Below, piece after piece: positions 34,297 through 43,500 of a stretch of DNA of 64,000 nucleotides; the stretch's first letter is position 1, and every line of letters starts with the position of its first letter. The DNA is from Streptomyces sp. CG1 (GTDB lineage Bacteria > Actinomycetota > Actinomycetes > Streptomycetales > Streptomycetaceae), in NCBI RefSeq assembly GCF_041080625.1, contig NZ_CP163518.1:9665501-9729500 (forward strand). The letters are read 5' to 3'. A program made the position numbers and the translations under genes. The notes beneath the pieces were generated by a model, which searched no databases, had not been told where the DNA came from, and saw only the letters and a list, made by a program, of their open reading frames with translations.

Positions 34297-35463
34297 GGCG
34301 AACGGCTCGCCGGCCGACCGGAGTTCACCGCTCGCCCGGTCCACCTGGAAGACCGTGACCGTACCCGAGCGCTGGTTCGCCGCGAACAGCAGCCCGCCGT
34401 CCGGCGAGAGAGCGATCTGCCGCGGGAAGTCCCCGCCCACCGGCACGGTGCCGAGCAGCCGCAGCCGGGCGCCGTCGGCCTCGATCGCGTACCGCGCCAG
34501 GGTGTTGTCGCCCCGGTTGGCCAGGAACGCGTACCCGCCGTCCGCCGTCACCGCGAACTGCGCCGGGTAGTTGGTGCCGCCGCGCGAGCCCGTGGACTGC
34601 GGCTCGCCGATCGTCAGCCGGCCGGAGGCCGGATCGTAGGCGCAGACGGCGGCCGTGTCGTCCACCTCGTTGGCCAGATAGGCGTGCCGGCCGCCCGGAT
34701 GGAACGTCAGATGGCGCGGGCCCGCCCCGGGCCGGGTGTGCGCCTGCGCCACCTCCGTGAGCGTGCCCTTCGCCCGGTCGAGACGGTAGCTGTAGACGGT
34801 GTCGGTGCCGAGGTCGACCGCGAGGACATGGCCGCCGTCGGGACCGGTGATGAACTGGTGCGCGTGCGGCCCGTCCTGACCCGGACCCGGTGCCGGGGTG
34901 GTGTGCGTGACCAGGTCGGTGCGCTCGCCGAGGGCGCCGGAGGGGTCGATCGGATGCACGGCGACACTGCCCGAGCCGTAGTTCGCGCTCAGCAGCCAGC
35001 GTCCGCAGGGGTGCACCGACAGATGGCAGGGGCCCGCGCCGCCCGTGTCACGGGTACCCAGGATGTGCCGGTCGGCGAGGCGTACGGCCGTCACCCCGCC
35101 GTCCTGGCGCTCGTCCACCGCGTACAGCGTGCGGCCGTCCGGGTGGACGGCGAGATACGACGGGTCGGGGACTCCGGTGAGCGTGCCGGAGCCGGTGATC
35201 CGGCCGGTTTCCTGGTCGTAGGAGGCCAGCCCGATGCCGGTGCCGCCGCCGTCGACCGAGGTGTAGGTGCCGAGGTAGAGCGGCCGGGGGCCGGACGCGC
35301 CCCGGGGCGGTGCGGCGGCTCGCGGCGAGTCGGCCTCACGTGCGGGGACGGCCGGCGGGGCCGCCGCGGACGGCACCGCCACCACGGCCGCCGCGCCCGC
35401 CACGGCCCCGACGAACCGGCGTCTGCTCCAGCGCCGGTCCACCGCCGCTTCCTCCGTGTCCAT
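34264..35463 (-). CDS. Tat-exported lactonase-family beta-propeller protein
   Basis: The 399-residue protein starts with a twin-arginine signal (RRWSRRRFVGAVAGAAAVVAVPSAAA). The mature part is a seven-bladed propeller of the 6-phosphogluconolactonase/YbhE family: YLGTYTSVDGGGTGIGLASYDQETG, PSYLAVHPDGRTLYAVDE, GPCHLSVHPCGRWLLSANYGSGSVAV, GPRHLTFHPGGRHAYLANEV. Exported members are not sugar-phosphate enzymes in the usual sense, so the substrate is unknown. Start ATG is the complement of 35461-35463. Confidence 0.87.
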   Translation of the reverse strand: MDTEEAAVDRRWSRRRFVGAVAGAAAVVAVPSAAAPPAVPAREADSPRAAAPPRGASGPRPLYLGTYTSVDGGGTGIGLASYDQETGRITGSGTLTGVPDPSYLAVHPDGRTLYAVDERQDGGVTAVRLADRHILGTRDTGGAGPCHLSVHPCGRWLLSANYGSGSVAVHPIDPSGALGERTDLVTHTTPAPGPGQDGPHAHQFITGPDGGHVLAVDLGTDTVYSYRLDRAKGTLTEVAQAHTRPGAGPRHLTFHPGGRHAYLANEVDDTAAVCAYDPASGRLTIGEPQSTGSRGGTNYPAQFAVTADGGYAFLANRGDNTLARYAIEADGARLRLLGTVPVGGDFPRQIALSPDGGLLFAANQRSGTVTVFQVDRASGELRSAGEPFASPVAVCALPL

Positions 35464-35569
35464 GCCGCACCTCAGGTCGTCGCTCGCCCCGGTCGTGACA
35501 GCCACCTTGGCCCCTGCCGACCGACAACGGCAAGTAGGGCAACGGAGGTTGCGTACCGTGCAACGCGAC

Positions 35570-36619
35570 CTACCACTCACCGTCCTCGACCGGCTTGCCC
35601 GGCGCGTCCTTCAGCGGGGTCACCTGGTCCTTGGACGGCGGCTGCCACGGCTCCAGGTCGTCCCCGAGCCACTCGCCGACCGGCTCGACCGCCTCCAGGC
35701 TGTCCGTGGGGGCCAGATCCTCGGCATCGGCGTCGTAGTAGTCGTACCAGGGCAGTCCCGCGCTCGTGTACGCCGCCCGGTCCACCGGTGACGGCGGGGG
35801 CGCCTCGCCGGTGATGCGCCGCCACTCGGGCGGTGTGACCAGGTGCACGAACACTCGCCCGGCGGGCTGCTCGGACCAGTCCGTCAGCGGCCGGTCGTCG
35901 CGGTAGACCTCCTGGCGCATGGTGCCGCCGACGCCGAGACCCATCGCGGCACCGCCGAACCGCGGCGCTCCCGGGGCGGACGGTGCGCCCGGGGCGGACG
36001 CCATCATCGCCATCGGCGCGCCGTATCCGCCCGCCGCCCCGGCCGCCAGGGCCCTGCGCCGCTCCTGTGCCCGCTCCCGCTCACGGCGCCGCCACTCGGT
36101 GAGCAGCGGCTCCTTCAGCGGGAACGACTGCAGCTGCACCCCGCCCCACACCTCCTCGCCGGTGACCTGCCCCTCCACCGTCGCGCCGAGGCCCAGCGGC
36201 ACCGCGACGAACTGGCGGACCGTGCCCTTTCCGGAGTTGATGCCGTCCAGCCAGGGCTGGCGGGGCAGCACCACGTAGTTCTGCGGATCCCGGGCGAGAC
36301 GGTCGCTCCAGGGCCGCCCGGACACCGCGCACACCTTGCCGACCCCTACCTGGAGCGCGGCCGGCTCCGTCGTACCGGAGAAGCTCAGCCACATCGCCTC
36401 GCGCAGATACACCGGCAGCATCACGCCACCACGCGCCCGCCACTCCTCGGGAACCGTGTCGGCGTGGTCCGCGACCCGCCGGACCGGGAACTCGCCCAGC
36501 CCCGGCGGCAGCGGATGCGTGCCCGTCTCCGGCAGCCGCAGCGTGCGGACGAACCGCACCGCCACCCCGCCCGGCAGCCGCAATGTGTTCCCGTCGATCC
36601 GCACTCCGGAATCAGCCAT
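35570..36619 (-). CDS. Hypothetical protein, actinobacterial
   Basis: The 349-residue protein has no motif I can name. It begins MADSGVRIDGNTLRLPGGVAVRFVRTLRLPETG, has a conserved-looking LPVYLREAMWLSF and VVLPRQPWLDGINSGKGTVRQFVAVPLG in the middle, a basic helical stretch EWRRRERERAQERRRAL, an Ala/Gly/Pro/Met-rich linker (about residues 210-245), and an acidic C-terminus (YDYYDADAEDLAPTD). ATG at complement of 36617-36619 has an AAGGGGGCGACC site. No signal peptide or membrane segment is seen. It lies 64 bp downstream of the FUSC gene's end, on neither strand coupled to it. Confidence 0.7.
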   Translation of the reverse strand: MADSGVRIDGNTLRLPGGVAVRFVRTLRLPETGTHPLPPGLGEFPVRRVADHADTVPEEWRARGGVMLPVYLREAMWLSFSGTTEPAALQVGVGKVCAVSGRPWSDRLARDPQNYVVLPRQPWLDGINSGKGTVRQFVAVPLGLGATVEGQVTGEEVWGGVQLQSFPLKEPLLTEWRRRERERAQERRRALAAGAAGGYGAPMAMMASAPGAPSAPGAPRFGGAAMGLGVGGTMRQEVYRDDRPLTDWSEQPAGRVFVHLVTPPEWRRITGEAPPPSPVDRAAYTSAGLPWYDYYDADAEDLAPTDSLEAVEPVGEWLGDDLEPWQPPSKDQVTPLKDAPGKPVEDGEW

Positions 36620-36683
36620 CCGGTCGCCCCCTTCGCCTTGCTCCCGCACCGAGAGCGCTCACCTTCCGTGGGACCATCCGTCC

Positions 36684-37937
36684 TCACCGAGAACGTTCAC
36701 CGAACCCCGTACGGTTCCGCCACAGCTCCTCCTGCACCCCGAGCCGTTCGCGCAGCCGGGTCATCCGGGGCAGCTTCGTCCGCTGCTCACGCGAGACCCG
36801 GTCCAGCTCCTCCAGCAGGCGGCGGGTGCGGTGCTCGGTGTTCAGCTCGTCGACGATCCGGGTCGTCTCGGTCAGTACGGCGCCGAGCAGCTGCCAGTTC
36901 GCCCAGTCCTTGGCGACCTCCTCGCGGAGCAGCTCGGCCAGCCGGTCCCGGGTGCCGGCCACCGTGTGCAGCTCGGCGGACAGCCGGGCCTCGGCCGACT
37001 CGGCGTTCTCGCTCAGATGGGTGGTGACCAGGACCGCGAAGCTGACCACCGCGTCGCCGATCTCCGACAGCAGCTGCGCCACGGTCGCCCCGACCCGGGG
37101 CGGGAACAGGTCCTCGGCCCCGCGGGCCTTCGCCAGGTCCGTGAAGGACCGGGCCAGCACCCGCAGGACCACCGTGCAGATCTCCAGCGTGTCCAGACCG
37201 GTGCGCAGCACCACCCGGTGCAGCAGCCCCTCCTTCACGCGCGGATTGAGCCGCAGGCTGTCCTCGGCCTGCCGCAGCGACGCGTCCACATGGGCGATGT
37301 GCTGGTCCAGCAGGCGTGCCTCGTGCAGCCGCTCGGCCGCCCGTTCCCAGGGCGTCCGGCCGGCGGCCTCCTCACCCATCCGCAGCATCAGCTGCCGTAC
37401 CCGGCGCGCCAGGTCCCCGATCGAGCGGCCCGCCTCGTCCACCCACACCGGGGGCGGCAGCAGCAGATTGCAGGCCGTGCCGACGACCGCGCCGATCAGC
37501 GTCTCCACGATGCGCGCCCAGGCGGTGAACCCGACGGTGGTGACCCCGAGCACCAGCATGGCGCTGATCGCCACCTCGGCCACGTACTCGTCCACCCGCA
37601 CCAGATGCCCGACGGCCAGTGCCGCCACGATCAGCAGCGCGAGGCTCCACCAGGTCAGCCCCACCAGCCCGCTGAAGGCGATGGCGACCAGCACTCCGGC
37701 GACCACCGAGTTCACCCGGCGGATGCCGTTGGTGAGGGTGGCGTAGAAGGTCACCTGGACGACCAGCAGAGCCGTCAGGGGAGCGGTGAGCGGGGCCGGC
37801 TCGGGGCTCAGCCGGAGGGCGACGACGTAGGCGATCGTCGCCGCCGTCGCCGACCGCAGCGTCTGGACCACCACCGGCTCCCGGCGGCGCTCCAGCAGGC
37901 GCAGGAGTCCCGCGGTCCACTTGCGTACGTCGTGCAT
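36684..37937 (-). CDS. FUSC-family membrane protein (aromatic acid exporter-like)
   Basis: The 417-residue protein has about six membrane segments in residues 25-155 (LRSATAATIAYVVALRLS, LTALLVVQVTFYATL, NSVVAGVLVAIAFSGLVGLTWWSLALLIVAALAVGHLV, VAISAMLVLGVTTVGFTAWARIVETLIGAVVGTACNLLLPPPV), ending with the NLLLPPPVWV motif of FUSC proteins. A long cytosolic helical tail with many charged residues follows. These proteins are believed to export aromatic acids. Its real substrate is unknown. Confidence 0.85.
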   Translation of the reverse strand: MHDVRKWTAGLLRLLERRREPVVVQTLRSATAATIAYVVALRLSPEPAPLTAPLTALLVVQVTFYATLTNGIRRVNSVVAGVLVAIAFSGLVGLTWWSLALLIVAALAVGHLVRVDEYVAEVAISAMLVLGVTTVGFTAWARIVETLIGAVVGTACNLLLPPPVWVDEAGRSIGDLARRVRQLMLRMGEEAAGRTPWERAAERLHEARLLDQHIAHVDASLRQAEDSLRLNPRVKEGLLHRVVLRTGLDTLEICTVVLRVLARSFTDLAKARGAEDLFPPRVGATVAQLLSEIGDAVVSFAVLVTTHLSENAESAEARLSAELHTVAGTRDRLAELLREEVAKDWANWQLLGAVLTETTRIVDELNTEHRTRRLLEELDRVSREQRTKLPRMTRLRERLGVQEELWRNRTGFGERSR

Positions 37938-38012
37938 CCCTTGGCCTGTTCCCGTTCCTCGGGCGGGACGAACGTGCCGGATCGAGGACCGAGATTGTCC
38001 GCAGGCCTGCGA

Positions 38013-38507
38013 TCAGGTGTACAGCTTGTCGATGAACGCGGACAGGTTGCCCGCCATGCGGGCTATCTGCTGCTCGGTGGTCAGACTCTCCTCGAAGCGG
38101 GCGCCGGATTCCGGCACCTTCCTGCCCCGTACGTACAGCGAACAGGCCAGGTCGGTGCACATGTAGAGGCCGACCGAGTTGCCCTCGCGGCCCGCCGCCC
38201 CCGCCTTCCGCGCGGCCATCAGCGTCACCCCGCCACCGGGATGCGTGGTCAGACAGACCGAGCACATGCTGCGGTGCAGAAACCCGCGCCGAGCCGTCTG
38301 GAAGCCCAGGGCCACGCCGATGAGCCGGCCGTCCCGTTCGGTGACCAGATAGCTCCGGTCGGGTGCGCCCGGATCTCGCCAGCCCAGGAAATCCAGGTCG
38401 TCCCACGGGCGTTCGCCGAGGTCCCGCGGGACCGCCAGCCGCTTGGCCTCCCCCTTCGAGCAGTTGATAAAGGAGTTGCGGATGTCCTGCTCGGTGAGCG
38501 ATCTCAT
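38013..38507 (-). CDS. FBP-domain protein (FusB-like elongation factor G-binding)
   Basis: The 164-residue protein has a helical N-terminus (MRSLTEQDIRNSFINCSKGEAKRLAVPRDL) and a C-terminal treble-clef zinc finger formed by RSMCSVCLTTH and GLYMCTDLACSLYVRG. This matches the FBP C-terminal zinc-finger family to which FusB/FusC belong; those bind EF-G and free it from fusidic acid-stalled ribosomes. Whether this one protects EF-G is untested. It is divergent from the DUF3626 gene. Confidence 0.82.
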   Translation of the reverse strand: MRSLTEQDIRNSFINCSKGEAKRLAVPRDLGERPWDDLDFLGWRDPGAPDRSYLVTERDGRLIGVALGFQTARRGFLHRSMCSVCLTTHPGGGVTLMAARKAGAAGREGNSVGLYMCTDLACSLYVRGRKVPESGARFEESLTTEQQIARMAGNLSAFIDKLYT

Positions 38508-38549
38508 GGGAGGAGTCCTTCCGGATTCGTGGCCGTGAACCATAAGGCT

Positions 38550-38578
38550 GAACCTATTGTTCCTAGGTTCACACCTAG
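38550..38578. promoter_or_regulatory. Overlapping inverted repeats between FBP and DUF3626 genes
   Basis: GAACCTA (38550-38556) pairs with TAGGTTC (38564-38570), and CTAGGT (38563-38568) pairs with ACCTAG (38573-38578). Two alternative palindromes share the same TAGGT core, in the 99-bp divergent gap. Either a tandem operator or alternative binding registers for one regulator is possible. Confidence 0.5.
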
Positions 38579-38606
38579 CGTATGTAGCCAAGGGGAGGAT
38601 GGGCCA

Positions 38607-39641
38607 ATGGATTTCCGGCACTGGCTGCCGCCGCGCGCCCGGCGGGCGCTGGACCACGTGGCCACCGGGCTGTCCGGCCCGCCGCTCGACCCGGGTCTGC
38701 GCATCACCCTGAACTTCCATCCTGACCGGGTCTCCGGCGGGCTGCCGATCCTCGAGGCGCTGGCCAGGGACGGGGCGTATCACTCGCAGTTCGTCACGGG
38801 CACCAGCAACGGCGGGCTCACCGCGCACCCCGGAGGCGACCGGACCCGCTGGGAGAGCCGGATCTTCGGTGGCGTGTACGACGACGCGGCCCCGGTCGAG
38901 CGCCCGCTGTACGGCGCGCTGGACTTCCGCCGGCAGGCCGTCGGCGCGGCCCCGCGCTTCGGCTCCTCGCACCTCAGGCTCGCTGGAGCCGTCCTGGACC
39001 GGGCCACCTTCTGCTATCCGGACAGCGCGGCCGAGCCCACCGACTTCGGGGTGGCCTCGGCCATGCCGTTGATCGCGCTCGCGGAGGCGGACGAGCGGGA
39101 TGCGCTCAACGACTACATCGAGAGCCATGTGCACGCCGGTGTGCTGCTCGCCCGGGACGTCGAGGCGCTCGTGCTCGACGCGAGCTACCGGGACACCTCC
39201 GTGGAGGCGGCGGCCCGGCGGCTGCCCTGCCCGCTGGAGTGGCACCCCGGCTACCGGCTCACCGTCACCGAACTGCGCCGCCACGCCGACTACCGGGGGC
39301 CGGAGTACGCCGACCTCGGCGCGCTGATCGCCGAGCGCGGCCTGCTGACCCCGCGCGTCATCGGCGACGCGGCCCGCACCGGCCGCCACCACCTCCAGGA
39401 CCTGAAGATGGTCTGGCACACCCTGGCCCGCTTCGGCGCGCCGGAGGGCGCGGGCACGGCCTGCTCGGCCTCGGGATCTTCGGGCGCGTCCGACTCGGGC
39501 CCGGCGTCCACCGGTGCCGTCGGCTCGGCCCCGGCCCCTCCCTGCCCTACCTCCTCGGGTGCGGCGCCTTCCGGCATGTCCGGCTCCGCCTCGGCCACTT
39601 CCTGCACGTCCGGCTCGGCCTCGGCCACTCCCGGCACGTAG
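38607..39641 (+). CDS. DUF3626-domain protein with low-complexity tail
   Basis: Start ATG 38607 follows AGGGGAGG. The first 275 residues fit DUF3626: RRALDHVATGLSGPPLDPGLRITLNFHPDR, YHSQFVTGTSNGG, DRTRWESRIFGGVYDD, YGALDFRR and GSSHLRL. No activity is known for the domain. The last 70 residues are an Ala/Ser/Gly/Thr/Pro tail with a 30-bp direct repeat in the DNA encoding SGSASATSCT then SGSASATPGT. Directly after the stop lies a MITE-end-like sequence. Confidence 0.85.
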   Translation: MDFRHWLPPRARRALDHVATGLSGPPLDPGLRITLNFHPDRVSGGLPILEALARDGAYHSQFVTGTSNGGLTAHPGGDRTRWESRIFGGVYDDAAPVERPLYGALDFRRQAVGAAPRFGSSHLRLAGAVLDRATFCYPDSAAEPTDFGVASAMPLIALAEADERDALNDYIESHVHAGVLLARDVEALVLDASYRDTSVEAAARRLPCPLEWHPGYRLTVTELRRHADYRGPEYADLGALIAERGLLTPRVIGDAARTGRHHLQDLKMVWHTLARFGAPEGAGTACSASGSSGASDSGPASTGAVGSAPAPPCPTSSGAAPSGMSGSASATSCTSGSASATPGT

Positions 39642-39645
39642 GGCC

Positions 39646-39664
39646 AGGGCCTGTCCGCCGATTC
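39646..39664. repeat. Possible left-end relic of the MITE-like element
   Basis: AGGGCCTGTCCGCCGATTC shares its first 12 bases with the 19-bp terminal repeat at 46268-46286 and resembles the rest. It begins 5 bases after the DUF3626 stop. It may be a decayed end of the same element family. Confidence 0.4.
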
Positions 39665-39693
39665 CCGCCCCCGTCCCTCGCGGACGGGGCGGC

Positions 39694-40335
39694 TCACCCC
39701 GTTTCGGTGGTCCTCGGCTCGGGTGGCCACACCCCAGGTGCGAGGACGCCCAACGCGTAGGCGCGGGCGACCAGTTCGGTGCGGGTGGCCGTGTGCCAGC
39801 GGGCCGACAGGCGTCGTAGGTGGTAGGTGACGCCGTCCTTGCTGAGGCCCAGTTCGCGGGCGGCGGCGGCCGTGGTGGCGCCGCCCGCCAGCAGGGCCAG
39901 CACCCGGCCCTCCACCGGTGTGACCCGCACCGGCTCCGGCTCGGGCGCCGTGGACTCGCCCTGTACCAGCAGCATCACCAGCAGGGCCGGGGTCTCGTCC
40001 ACGGTGTCGCTCACCGGGTCCGCCGTCAGCTCGCCGTACCGCTCGGCCCCGCCGGGCGCCCGCCAGCGCACCGACACCTGGTAGCGGGAGCGGTGCCGCA
40101 GCCGCAGCGCCTCGGCGATCCGCTCCACCTGGCCGGCCTCCTGCGGGCGGAACAGCTCCAGGACGTCCCGTCCGCGCAGCCGCCCCGGCGTCGTACCGCA
40201 CTCGGCGGCCATCGCGGGATTGGCCATCACCACCTGGCCGTGCACATCGCACACCGCGACCGGCACCGTCACCCGGTCGAAGAGCGTCAGGGCCCGGTTG
40301 CGCCACACGACTCCGTCGGCCCGCCCCGCGTCCAC
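39694..40335 (-). CDS. PAS-LuxR transcriptional regulator
   Basis: The 213-residue protein has a PAS domain (residues about 15-120: FDRVTVPVAVCDVHGQVVMANPAMAAECGTTPGRLRGRDVLELF) and a LuxR helix-turn-helix at the C-terminus (VTPVEGRVLALLAGGATTAAAARELGLSKDGVTYHLRRLSARWHTATRTELVARAYALGVL). The second GTG (complement of 40333-40335) is chosen because GGGAGG lies 5 bases upstream; the first GTG, two codons earlier, runs into that site. It diverges from the P450-reductase fusion gene and probably controls it. Confidence 0.85.
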   Translation of the reverse strand: MDAGRADGVVWRNRALTLFDRVTVPVAVCDVHGQVVMANPAMAAECGTTPGRLRGRDVLELFRPQEAGQVERIAEALRLRHRSRYQVSVRWRAPGGAERYGELTADPVSDTVDETPALLVMLLVQGESTAPEPEPVRVTPVEGRVLALLAGGATTAAAARELGLSKDGVTYHLRRLSARWHTATRTELVARAYALGVLAPGVWPPEPRTTETG

Positions 40336-40459
40336 GGCCACCTCCCGATGTGTCGAGCCTCCCCTTCATCCAAGACGGAAACCCAGGTCAGCGGCAAACC
40401 GCGCGCGCCCGGGGCACGGCTCCGGTGCCGCGGCAAGGTCCGCAACCGAGATTTGACTG

Positions 40460-40469
40460 CACGATCGTG
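40460..40469. promoter_or_regulatory. Palindrome in the P450-fusion control region
   Basis: CACGATCGTG is a perfect 10-bp palindrome just after a TTGACT hexamer (40453-40458), between the PAS-LuxR gene and the P450 fusion gene. It may be an operator. Confidence 0.4.
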
Positions 40470-40525
40470 TAGTGCCGTGGCGCCGGCACCCCATTTGGGT
40501 CGATCACCCTGGAACGCAGTGCTCG

Positions 40526-40552
40526 GTTACCGCGAGTACTCCGTTACCGCGA
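40526..40552 (+). promoter_or_regulatory. Direct repeats before the P450-fusion gene
   Basis: GTTACCGCGA occurs at 40526-40535 and 40543-40552 with a 17-bp period, ending 17 bases before ATG 40570. Two copies on the same face suit an activator dimer such as the PAS-LuxR protein, or may be leader features. The start codon has only a weak ribosome site (GAAAGGCAG). Confidence 0.45.
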
Positions 40553-40569
40553 AAGGCAGTTGTCGCGCC

Positions 40570-43500
40570 ATGGCCCCCACCGCACTGCACCCCGATCCGG
40601 CCGGAACCCTGCCCGGCGTCCCCGTCGTCGACATCACCGCCACCGGTCCCGGCCGTACCCCCGTGCAGCAGATCATGGAGCTGATGCGCGCCCACGGCCC
40701 GGTGCTGGTGCGCCGGCTGCACGGCCGGGACGTGCTGTTCGTCGCGGACGCCGATCTGGTCGCGGACCTCGCCGACGAGGAGCGGTTCGCCAAGCACATC
40801 GGGCCCGCGCTGGAGAACGTGCGGGAATTCACCGCCGACGGCCTGTTCACCGCCTACAACGACGAGCCCAACTGGGCCAAGGCGCACGACATCCTGATGC
40901 CCGCCTTCGCGCTCGGCTCGATGCGCACCTACCACCCGGTGATGCTGAAGGTGGCCCGCCGGCTCATCGGCTCCTGGGACCGCGCGGCCCTGCACGGGCA
41001 GGCCGTGAACGTGCCCGACGACATGACCCGGATGACCCTCGACACCATCGGGCTGGCTGGGTTCGACTACGACTTCGGCTCCTTCGAGCGCAGCGAGCCG
41101 CACCCCTTCGTGGAGTCGATGGTCCGCTGTCTGGAGTGGAGCATGACCCGGATGGCCCGCACACCGGGCCAGGACTACTCCGCCGCCGACGCGGCCTTCC
41201 GGGCCGACGCCGACTACCTCGCCCAGGTCGTCGACGACGTCATCGCCTCGCGCGCCGGTACCGACCAGAGCGGCGCCGACGACCTGCTCGGGCTGATGCT
41301 CAGCGCCCCGCACCCCGGCGACGGCACCACCCTGGACGCCGCCAACATCCGCAACCAGGTCATCACCTTCCTGATCGCCGGTCACGAGACGACCTCCGGC
41401 GCGATGTCCTTCGCCCTGTACCACCTCGCGAAGCACCCCGCCGTGCTCCGGCTGGTGCAGCGCGAGGCGGACGCGCTCTGGGGCGACGTGGCTGACCCGG
41501 AGCCGTCGTACGACGACATCGGCCGGCTCACCTACACCCGCCAGGTCCTCAACGAGGCGCTCCGGCTGTGGCCGACCGCCGCCGTCTTCAACCGGCACGC
41601 CCGCGAGGACACCCTGCTCGGTGGGCGGATCCCGCTCCGGGCCGGGCAGGGCGTCTCCGTGGTCACGCCGATGCTGCACCGGCAGCCCGTGTGGGGCGAC
41701 AACCCGGAGCTGTTCGACCCCGAGCGGTTCACCGCCGAGGCGGAGGCGGCCCGCCCGGTGCACGCCTTCAAGCCCTTCGGCACCGGTGAACGCGCCTGCA
41801 TCGGGCGGCAGTTCGCGCTGCACGAGGCGACCATGCTGCTCGCCATGCTGGTCCACCGCTACCGGCTGCACGACCACGCCGGCTACCGGCTCGCCGTGAA
41901 GGAGACGCTCACCCTCAAGCCCGAGGGCTTCACCCTCACGCTCGCCCCGCGCACCGCCGCCGACCGCGTCCACGCCCCGCTGCCCGGCGCCGCGCGCCCG
42001 CAGGAGGACGGCACTCCGGCCCCGGACACGCTCCCCGCCCGGGTCCGCCCCGGTACCGGCGTCCTCTTCCTGCACGGCAGCAACTACGGCACCTGCCGCG
42101 CCTTCGCCGCCCAGCTCGCCGACGAGGCCGCCGCCGTGGGCTGCGCCACCGAGGTCGCCGCCCTGGACGCGTACGCGGACGGACTGCCCACCGACCGGCC
42201 CGTCGTCATCACCACCGCCTCCTACAACGGGCGCCCCACCGACGACGCCGGCGCCTTCGTCGCATGGCTGGCGGGCACCCCCGACCTGACCGGCGTGACC
42301 TACGCCGTCCTCGGCGTCGGCGACCGCAACTGGGCCGCCACCTACCAGCACGTCCCCACCCGCATCGACGCCCGCCTCGCCGAGCTGGGCGCCACCCGCC
42401 TGACCGACCGGGCCGCCGCCGACGCCTCCGGCGATCTCACCGGCACCGTACGGGAGTTCACGGCCCGGCTGCGCACCGCGCTCCTGACGGAGTACGGCGA
42501 CCCCGACGCCCTGCAGGACACCTCTTCCGCCGAACCCGCGCACGCCTACGAGGTCCGTACCCTGACCGGCGGCCCGCTGGACGCCCTCGTCGCCCGGCAC
42601 GAGCTGGTCCCGATGACCGTGACCGAGGCGTACGACCTGACCGCGCCGGGATATCCGCGCACCAAGCGGTTCCTGCGCATCGCGCTGCCCGAGGGCGTCA
42701 CCTACCGCACCGCCGACCACCTGACCGTCCTGCCGGCCAACGCCCCGGACCTGGTGGAGCGCGCCGTCGCCGCGTTCGGCCTCGACCCCGACGCGGTCCT
42801 GGACATCCGGGCCGCCCGCCCGCGCCGATGGTCCCCCCGCGCGAGCGGAGCCGAGCGTGGGGGAGGCCTCGCCGTGGACCGCCCGCTGTCGGTGCGGCAA
42901 CTCCTCACCCGTCACGTCGAGTTGCAGGAGCGGCCGACGGCCCGGCAGCTCGCCCTGCTCGCCGAGGCCAACCCCTGCCCGCCCGAGCGTGCCGCCCTCG
43001 CCGCCCTGGGCGACGACGATCCGCGCACCCTGCTGGAGCTGGCCGAGGACCACCCCGCGCTGCGCGGCGCGCTCGACTGGCCGCTGCTGCTCGACCTGCT
43101 GACCCCGCTCAAGCCCCGCCACTACTCGGTGTCCTCCTCACCGGCCGTCGACCCGGGCCACGTGGACCTCATGGTCTCCGTCCTGGACGCCCCCGCCCGG
43201 TCCGGCCGGGGCCGCTACCGTGGCACCGGTTCCGGCCATCTCGCCTCCCTCGGGGCCGGCGACACCATCCACGCCCGGATCCAGCCCTGCCGCGAGGTCT
43301 TCCGGATCGACGGCTCGGCGCCGGTCGTGATGGTCGCCGCCGGCACCGGACTCGCCCCGTTCCGCGGCGCCGTCGCCGACCGCGCCGCGGCCCGCACCGA
43401 GGGCACCCAACTCCCGCCCGCACTGCTGTACTTCGGGTGCGACGCCCCCGACGCCGACTTCCTGCACGCCGGGGAGCTGCGGGCCGCCGAGGCAGCCGGT

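Noticed and set aside
36336..39641. A rightward frame of 1101 codons ending with the DUF3626 gene
   Set aside because: Only the part from ATG 38607 has a ribosome site and a domain; the rest is antisense to the FUSC and FBP genes.
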